This document shows, piece by piece, positions 57,338 through 64,000 of a stretch of DNA of 64,000 bases. Under the pieces are notes generated by a model that saw only the letters and a program-made list of their open reading frames with translations, was not told where the DNA came from and made no database searches. How positions within the stretch are numbered: position 1 is the first letter of the stretch; each line of letters begins with the position of its first letter. The DNA lies in assembly GCA_947311845.1 (NCBI GenBank), contig CAMZMU010000063.1, positions 55,861,618-55,925,617 on the forward strand, in the 5' to 3' direction. Source of the DNA: Poa pratensis. Lineage: Eukaryota > Streptophyta > Magnoliopsida > Poales > Poaceae. The translations under genes were made by a program, and so were the position numbers.

Positions 57338-60300
57338 CTACACATGCACTTCTATAATACCTCTGGGGTAGTGGAAGGACCCTGATTTGTGAATGACATC
57401 GTCGAGGATGATCGTTGACAACTGCAGCCGGATGCGATGGAAGTCTGTTCTGTAATCAGCATCGGTGAGAGCATCCGCCATTTTGGTGTATTCTGCGAGA
57501 CCAGATGGAATCTTCATTTTCTCGTAATCCCGGACAATCGCTTTAAGGTGATGGAGGGCGTAGTAGGCCTCCTTCACGCTGCCATCCAGTTGCTTGATGC
57601 AATGGAAGCCGGTCCCATGCTGGAACTTGTGTGTGTTTTCCTCCGTGAAGAATTCCGACTTCTTATGGAAGGGGCCGCCCTTTTGGGCATAGGCCTCGAG
57701 AGCGTCATCGAGAACACCCTTTATTCTGGTGTATCGTCTCGGCGTGGATTTATTCCCCGAGTCCAAATAAGTGGCAATGGACCACCTCGGGGATACGTAG
57801 ATGAGTGCGCAGTACTTGTCCCTGCTCAACACAATTGAAACAGAATGTTGGACAAAGGATCAGCGATGGAAGAAATGTACAAGAAGGCATAAGATCCGAC
57901 GGTGGCGAGCGGATGTGTACTTACTCGAAAAAGAAAGGCAGAAGAAGGGTGTTCTTCCTCTTGTTGGCCAGCATGACCCTTACGAGGTACTCCGTGGCCG
58001 TTTCCCGTGTCTTTGATCCTTCCACTAGATGGCTGTCGCGCATGTAGTAGGGATCCACTATCGCGACGTACGGGGTATCATCTCTCCTGATCTTCATCGC
58101 CATATCGAGCGCATATAGGCGGACCATGTTATAGTCCAGCCGTTGAGTGTGAAAGAGTTTGAAGATGTCCTCGTACGCTATGAAGAACACATCCGCGGGG
58201 TCTTCCTGGACGAAGTCCACCAGCTCGTTTGGCACCTTGACCGCGAACGCCGGGTAACTCGGCTGCTTGTCTTTAAGAAGGAGCTCCTCTAGATGCAAGA
58301 TAGATTCCTGCAAGGCAATCATGGTCCTTCTGCAAGGCGGAGCAAGTCCCCAGACAAGATAGGTTTACCAGCTTCATGAACTCGGGGGAAGCCATCCGCA
58401 CGGGGTGGAATCGTGTCTTCAAGACCCCGGATCTTAGGAGCTGGCTGGCTCGCAGAGGTGGAGGATCCTTTTCTCTTCCTGTGCTTCTTGTTCTTCATCT
58501 CTGTGGATTGTGGGGGTGAAGTGAACCCCGCTTTAACAGTTTCTTTCAGTGTGTTAGGGCTGAAAATGTTACCCGGTTGAGCTTGATGATCGCCGGCATC
58601 CGGAGGCGTGTCGGTGAAGGCCAGGCGTTGTGTGCATGAAGTGGGACGAGCAGGTTGACCGCGGTGGTCGCGGAAGGGTTCTTCATCCACAAGAGGCATG
58701 TACATACCATCCATGCAGGCGCCAGTGTTGATGTAGTCATCGACGTTGACATCATTCTCCTCCTCCTCATTGTCGTCGTTGCCACCAAGTTGAGGTGCAA
58801 CGGCTTTGTCCTAAACATAAACAATAGCACATCCGTTAGTCGGGAAAGTCGGAAAGTCGGGGAATTCGGAAAGTCAGAACTAACCTTGGACGGTTGCGGT
58901 GAAGATGTTCCCAACAACTGTTTGTGGCGGTTGGTGGCGGCGACGACCGGCGGTAGCTTCCGGCCGGTGGTGGCGGCGACCGGCGGTAGCTTCCGGCCGG
59001 TGGTGGCGGCGACCGGCGGTAGCTTCTGGGTGGTGGTGGCGGCGACCGGCGGTTCCTTCTGGGTGGTGGCGACGGCTGCTTGTGGCGCCGGTTCATCCGC
59101 AACAGCTTTTTGTGGCCGCCTCGACGGGGGCCGAACGACCTGGGGCCGGGGCCTCGAGGTGGCGCCGCCGGTGCGCCTGACCCCATGAAGAACATCCCCA
59201 AGACGAATCTGGGTCTTCGGCCATTCCATCATCCACTTCCCGCATTCGCCAAGCTTCATGTGTTTCTCGGCTCCCGGAGGTTGCGTGGGGGGGTCGATGT
59301 CATGGAACTCAGGCAGTACCTCGCTCACATTGACTTTCATCACGACCTCGCTCATTCGGGTGTTGTGCATATCGCGGGTCAAAGGTTGTATGATCTTGGC
59401 CGTTGCGACTTCCTTCAACTCGCCGCCGACCCCCACCCTATGCAGGAGTATGCAAGGCATGTCCTGGGAGTCAACACATGTTGGGCACCATGCATGAGAT
59501 ATGGCAGTCATCAAAGGCATATATAGTCATAGAAGATGTCGCGGACTAACTAATTAGTTACCTTGGTGATGGCGTCGAGCTCGGCTAATGTCGAGACAAG
59601 GGCGCCGGTGCCGGCGGCCGGCCTATCATTCTCCGGCCGCTCGTGCGCATTATCATTATTCTCCGGCCTTGGTGTATGTTGATCCACGACAGGGAGCACC
59701 GGTGGGGTCACCAGGACCGGCGACACGTTATTGCTGGAGGTGCTGCCGGCGAAGCTGGGCACGTGTATCGGCCCCTGTTGACCTCTCGCGTTCCAGGCAG
59801 CTAACCCCTCCATCAACCCAGGGGGTAACATCGTCCGGAGCTGCTCGTTCACCTTCTCGGCCACTAGCTTGTCCACCATGGTAGAGTCCACCTTTTCTTT
59901 CTCTAGTGTCTCCAGCTTCTTCCTTAGCTCGAGAACCTCGGCTCTATCTTTAGCCGGCTTCCTCCTCTCCTTTTTCTTGTCGGTGTCCGTGCTGTAGTAC
60001 TCGATGAACTTCATCGACGTACCAAAGCCGGTCACACGGCCAGCTGACGTCGGCGGCTTTGACTTGTCCCTCCCCTTGAAAACGTTCATCGCCCGGTTGA
60101 AAGTCGTGTCCCACGGGCCGGCCTGAGCCTCCTGGGACGACGGGCCGGCCTCAGCCTCAGCCTTCAACTCAGCCTCCTGCGGACAAAGGAAATAAACGTG
60201 AACCCATGTAGAAATCAACGCAAATGGACTTTGAGATATCCGCGGTAATTAAGTTCCTTACCAGCGTTTTCTCGAAATCCAGCACATCTTTATAGTCGGT

Positions 60301-61242
60301 AACGAATTCCCCCGTCCCCGGCTTCAGATAGTAGCGGGACCGAACAAAGTTCCTAACTTGCTCGTCCGTGATTTTATGCCACATGTTCTCCTTCCCAAGT
60401 CTCGCAACCTCGGCATCCTCCTTGTCCCAAACGGGCTGTTTTCCTGCGTAACCGCCGCTTCCCAAATGGTGGTTACCTAAGTTCAGTGCCCGCATTTTCT
60501 TCCCCCACTCGGTCCATTTTTCAGCCTCCGGAGATGCCAAGGACAACTTCAATGCCTCGAACTCTTCTATGTCGATGTACGGCTCTTTGGCACTGATCTC
60601 TTCCCAGCTAAGACCCTTTTCAATCTTCGCCTTCACCCGGCCTCTCCAGCTGGTCAAGGCGGTGTTCATCTTCGTGATGGCGAAGTTGTCCACCTTTTTG
60701 TTTCCATCATCCGGGAAAATGTATCGTTCGTGAAGCTTCTTGAGGAGTTGTGTGCGCAAAGCCTCATTCTCCGCGCTCCTGAGGTCATACGTGTTGATCG
60801 ACACGGTTTCCCGGAGGATGCACCCTAGTTGCATGCCGTACCCTTTTGCGATGTTCCTAGGCTCCTGTGGTTGGCCACTTAAGGAGACCTTAGTGAACGT
60901 GTCTGTGATGGGGGCCACCGCATTCGGTGTCCGGTCCTTCCTCTGCTTCTTATGCCTCTTAGCGGTCGGGTTACCACCACCACCGCCATCCGTGTGGTCG
61001 CCACCCCCGACATCCGTGTGGTCGCCGCCCTCGGTGGTGGTGGTTGCGTCCCCATCTCCGTCGGTGTCCTCCGCATCCTCCGCATCCTCCATCCCTAACA
61101 GAAAGTCACCATCGCCGTCACGAGCCAGTTCGGCGGCCTCCGCATCCTCCATCTCTGGGTTCACTTCCCAGAACGACTTGTTCTTTTCTCTAGCTTGTTC
61201 TTCGACGTTCATGTGCTTAGAAGGACCGGCCTCGGAGGACAT
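57338..61242 (-). pseudogene. CACTA second gene (TNP2-partner, Ulp1-like C-terminus)
   Basis: Six exons on the minus strand: 61242-60262, 60176-59562, 59463-58885, 58810-58322, 58322-57924 (approx.), 57821-57338. The first three introns have clean GT..AG borders in phase 0. Exon 1 (MSSEAGPSKHMNVEEQAREK) has an acidic N-terminus, a basic KRHKKQRKDR and the CACTA block AKGYGMQLGCILRETVSINT, WTEWGKKMRALNLGNHHLGS, VRNFVRSRYYLKPGTGEFVT. Exon 2 has a coiled coil (VLELRKKLETLEKEKVDSTM). Exon 3 has a tandem 11-residue repeat. The last exons resemble the Ulp1-type region of CACTA proteins (VAIVDPYYM, SIATYLDSGN, FHCIKQLDGSV). The catalytic His and Cys positions appear replaced (PRWS, KEAYY). A 1-base shift or unseen intron lies at about 58321. 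Role: probably DNA binding or assembly in transposition. Confidence 0.8.
58930..59065 (-). repeat. 33-bp in-frame tandem repeat in CACTA second gene
   Basis: Four to five copies of a 33-bp unit; on the minus strand each codes GRKLPPVAATT or a variant (TQKEPPVAATT, TQKLPPVAATT). Being a multiple of three, it keeps the frame of exon 3. Confidence 0.8.
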
Positions 61243-61350
61243 GTTTGCACTGCATTGAAAAAGAGGAAAAAAGTTAGTACAACAAATATAACAAAAGCAT
61301 CACTTAATTTAGTACTAAGATACCCCGGCCCATGCATTAGCCGCAATACC

Positions 61351-61432
61351 CCATATGTCCTATTTTTAGCAAAGTCATGCTAAATTTCACGAAATTTTTT
61401 GACATGACCTTTGCTAAAAATAGGACATATGG
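61351..61432. repeat. 30-bp inverted repeat (hairpin) upstream of CACTA second gene
   Basis: The left arm 61351-61379 (CCATATGTCCTATTTTTAGC then AAAGTCATG) and right arm 61403-61432 pair at 29 of 30 positions, with one unpaired base. The 23-base loop itself contains AAATTTC/GAAATTT. It lies 109 bases before the ATG of the minus-strand gene, so it would be in the promoter or 5' UTR. Confidence 0.9.
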
Positions 61433-62914
61433 AGTACCCGAATTTGCCGGAACGGAAGTTAATCGACGTTCCGGCAATCTCAAGGGCCTCACAGGGTACC
61501 TGCACAAGCATTTCACAAATAATGGCCGGCAACAGTATCACAAACAACCACGACACGATGGTCGTGGTAGCACAGAACACGTACATGGTCGTCACAGGAG
61601 CTCACCAGGGGCGTCTTCTTGCCTAGCTGCACACACCTCTGCACCTGTACAACCAAAAAAAATATGATGAACCACAGCTGTTATGTAGAAATATCTAAGA
61701 ACATGGAAGGGGACACCATGAAGCCCATTACACAATTTGGTCCCCTAAGATCAAATATGTGGTCCACGACAGCAATATAAGTCGTGTGCTGTAAGCGGGC
61801 CAATAAATTAAATGCAGTTCCTCGTTACCCTTTCTTCAAGCAACAACCATGAATAAGGTAAAGGGGCACATAATAGCTACTATTTCTCTGCTAAGCTCTC
61901 AAGGACATATTTAATGGGAATAAATTTCAGGGAACAATTTCTGAATCAGACATGCTAATCAGGAGCATAGAATGAAAAGGAACACATAAATGAACAAATG
62001 ATGCAATTGGTAAGTTGCTAGTGTATTACTACATGGCAATCAAAAGTCTCATGCATGTTAATGTGCAAGGGAATGGAGATCCGCAAGACATGATCGACAG
62101 TCACCCCTGGCATAGCAGTGAATGAACATAATATAAAACCAAATTGGTCTTCTTCTCTCTCAATTTCTCCCTGTGTGTTCCTCGTGTAACCGCTCCATTT
62201 CTCCAACAATCTCCTGCGGTTCCTCTGTTCCCAGTTTAGTCCACTGTTTTGTTTCCACTTTATCTAAAACCCCTGTACAGTTGGTTCGTTCCTAGTACTG
62301 TGATACAACTACCAGCAACTGCATCTAAGCATAGAAATAAGAGGCCAACGATCTTTAGCTGGACTCCTGCCGAAAATAGAGCAGAGCAGTCAACAGAAAA
62401 TGCCTAGTGCACCCGCACTAGTGCTAGCAACAGAGCACACACCAAAACACGTTGGTTTGAACCGGACCCGTATGAACTACATAGACTAGCATTTTTGTCG
62501 AACACGTTGCGTGCAGGTTTTGGGAGGGGAAGGAGGAGGAAGAGAGGGAAAGCTCACCAGGCAGGGAAGGGGAGGGGGGAGGGAGGGGGCGGCCGTGGGC
62601 GCAGGGGAGGTCGCCGGGCGCGCCGCGGGCGATGACGGCAGAGGGAGCGGCGTGGGCGACGACGGCGCAGGGGAGGTCGCCAGGCGCGGTGTGCGGCGCG
62701 GCTCGGGCGGGGGCGGCCGGGGCGCAGGGGAGGTCGCTGGCGATGAGGGCGGGCCGTGCGCAGGGTGGGCGGCGAGTTGCGGCGGCGTCGGGCGCAGGGG
62801 AGGTCGCCGTCGTCGGGGACGAGAGCGCGCGCGGGAGCGGGTTGAGTACTCTGTGAAATTGGGGAAGGAAGAGGCAGCGCGGGGAGGGCCCACATGTAAG
62901 TGGGTGCCCAACAT

Positions 62915-62950
62915 TTCTGTGGCGCACCTCTTGAGGGATGCGCCACAGAA
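62915..62950. repeat. Internal palindrome of the CACTA subterminal motif
   Basis: TTCTGTGGCGCA at 62915-62926 and TGCGCCACAGAA at 62939-62950 form a perfect 12-bp inverted repeat around a 12-base loop. The same 12 bases make up the subterminal array at 56551-56753, over 6 kb away. Confidence 0.9.
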
Positions 62951-63258
62951 TAGCTGGTCTATAAAATAAAAAGCTGTGCTGCTGTAACATAACACAAACA
63001 CACACCACAGCCCAGTGCTTCCAACCACTTCAATTTCCTGGGCAAGCCAGGTTCGAATCCTGGCTGCTCACTTTTTTATTTTTTTTTTCTTTTCAAATAT
63101 TTTTGGTTAAATTTGGTTCAAAAACTACACATAATTAATGTCTTTGGTACATATTGAATTCATTGAATACATATATATGGTCTTGCATGGTCTCACACAC
63201 AATGTCTCATACATATATATGCTTGCATTGCATTGTCTCTCACACACACACACACAAA

Positions 63259-64000
63259 TTAAAACACCAAAAAAGTCTCTTCTTCGTCTCGGTTCCGCGA
63301 GCTAGATTCTTTCTTTCCCTTCTTTGCGGTTGAAAACTTTAGGCCGGTGACCTTGAGATTTCTTCGCGTGAACGGACAACCTTTGGTAGGTAGGGAGGTC
63401 TTCCTTCTTTGTGTACTAGTAGTAGGCATGTCGAAGAACTTGTCGAATTCCTCCTCGATCTTTGGCTCGTTGTCCAAGTCTTGCTCGGTGGCGCCTCCTT
63501 CCATTCCGATGATGCTCCTCTTGCCCCTCCTCACGACAACACGGCTAGGCTTTGACGGGTCGGTAATGAAGAAGCATTGCTCAACTTGGCTAGCGAGTAC
63601 CCATGGCTCATTTTTCGCGGAGGCGTTCTTCGATTTGGCATCGGGTATTACCATGGTGGTGAAATACCGGCCTTCTTTGACGACGTCCTTGGCCCATCTT
63701 ACACGGAACATTGGCACCAACTCTCCACAGTAGTTGAGCTCCCATATGTCCTCAATCCTTCCGAAGTATCTTTCCTTGACAGTAGCCTCCTCATCGCCGT
63801 AGGATAGCATAGTTACTCCTGAGTTTTGATATTCCGACTTCTTGTCCTTTTCCTCGGTGTAGAATCTGTAGCCGTTGATGTCGTACGCCTGATAGGTCTT
63901 TACGTTGTGCGAGGGACCCCGTGATAAGGAGAATATGAGTCTTTCATCTTCCGTAGATGGTGCTTTGTTCTTTGCTAGCTCCAGTTGCTTTTGCTTGAAC
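63259..64000 (-). CDS. CACTA transposase TnpD, C-terminal part
   Basis: Open on the minus strand from the window edge to the stop at 63259; the 5' part lies outside. It reads LAKNKAPSTEDERLIFSLSR, then VKTYQAYDINGYRFYTEEKD and SEYQNSGVTMLSYG, followed by YFGRIEDIWELNYCGELVPM then FRVRW and NEPWVLASQVEQCFFITDP. These are the DUF4216 and neighbouring blocks at the C-terminus of plant En/Spm TnpD-type transposases. The tail is basic (KGKKESSSRNRD). No lesion in the visible 247 codons. TnpD carries out cleavage and joining; its catalytic region is not in view. Confidence 0.88.
   Translation of the reverse strand, partial: FKQKQLELAKNKAPSTEDERLIFSLSRGPSHNVKTYQAYDINGYRFYTEEKDKKSEYQNSGVTMLSYGDEEATVKERYFGRIEDIWELNYCGELVPMFRVRWAKDVVKEGRYFTTMVIPDAKSKNASAKNEPWVLASQVEQCFFITDPSKPSRVVVRRGKRSIIGMEGGATEQDLDNEPKIEEEFDKFFDMPTTSTQRRKTSLPTKGCPFTRRNLKVTGLKFSTAKKGKKESSSRNRDEEETFLVF

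Larger units (their letters stand above)
61243..63258. other. Region between the two CACTA genes
   Basis: No protein-coding frame with a domain. It contains a long hairpin (61351-61432), AT-rich unassigned sequence (61640-62480), a GC-rich block of G(G)CGCAGGGGAGGTCGC-type repeats (62560-62830), a palindrome of the subterminal motif (62915-62950) and a CA microsatellite (63239-63256). The GC-rich block gives long but spurious ORFs on both strands. Confidence 0.6.
56532..64000 (-). mobile_element. CACTA (En/Spm-type) transposon, one end in window
   Basis: The low-coordinate terminus is CACTACCACAGAAAGGCC at 56532, with the CACTA signature. A 3-bp duplication is expected (GCA at 56529-56531 on this side). 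Next come nine subterminal copies of TTCTGTGGCGCAC / GTGCGCCACAGAA (56551-56753). Gene order on the minus strand is TnpD end (64000-63259), a 2-kb inter-gene region, then the second gene (61242-57338). The other terminus lies past the window. It inserted into a gypsy gag gene. Confidence 0.93.

Noticed and set aside
62486..63028. Long proline/alanine-rich ORFs on both strands
   Set aside because: Product of the GC-rich repeated block between the CACTA genes; no conserved motif.
63035..63072. tRNA-like T-arm (CCAGGTTCGAATCCTGG) near the CACTA palindrome
   Set aside because: The T-arm is perfect, but no D-arm, anticodon arm or pairing acceptor stem was found upstream, so I do not call a tRNA or a SINE head.
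1..64000. CRISPR arrays, phage or bacterial operons
   Set aside because: The sequence is clearly plant nuclear DNA; no spaced repeat array or bacterial gene structure was seen.

Overview
The window is a stretch of grass nuclear DNA, most likely from Triticeae or a close Pooideae relative. The evidence is three copies of the Au-type SINE, Stowaway MITEs with the CTCCCTCCGTC-type end, SIRE-lineage Ty1/copia elements with TGAAAGGA...TCCTTTCA LTRs, Helitron ends with a hairpin followed by CTAG, and deep nesting. About 85% is transposable elements. Only two host genes are recognisable: a plant GDP-fucose O-fucosyltransferase-type gene (34195-37539, broken by two 1-base lesions) and a GH28 polygalacturonase (46350-51702, eight exons, reading frame intact).

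Layout. 1-2525: end of a Stowaway MITE, then a Helitron-like segment with a receptor-kinase fragment. 2526-3222: GC-rich retroposon-like block. 3506-9887: LINE on the minus strand with a 17-bp target duplication. 10254-29905: a candidate Helitron (about 3.5 kb of its own sequence) with gene fragments, split at 11551-27686 by a solo copia LTR (TSD AGTAG). That solo LTR is itself split by a full-length copia element (12650-24550, TSD CTGTC) and by another solo LTR (25656-27239, TSD CCACC). 30142-30466: Au SINE. 31481-32125: 226-bp tandem repeat. 34195-37539: O-fucosyltransferase. 38928-41188: Helitron on the minus strand. 41190-44732: old copia LTR containing a MITE and a second old LTR. 45144-45440: Au SINE with a 15-bp TSD. 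46350-51702: polygalacturonase, whose intron 2 holds a retroposon (12-bp TSD) that contains a TRIM-like element (TSD GGGGG). 51825-54697: short non-autonomous LTR element (TSD CATTT), one LTR of which carries an Au SINE. 54698-56531: Ty3/gypsy gag fragment. 56532-64000: CACTA transposon on the minus strand running off the window, with the end of its transposase (TnpD) gene and a six-exon second gene.

Most noteworthy: two related copia LTR families carry arrays of short dyads just upstream of their TATA boxes (TCGGATTATCCGA-type in one, CCGGAATTCCG-type in the other). The full-length element repeats its array inside the element, directly upstream of a third, apparently spliced gene lying between RNase H and the 3' LTR. 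This looks like an internal promoter copied from the LTR. Many junctions rest on target-site duplications read directly from the sequence, so the order of insertion events can be given with some confidence.
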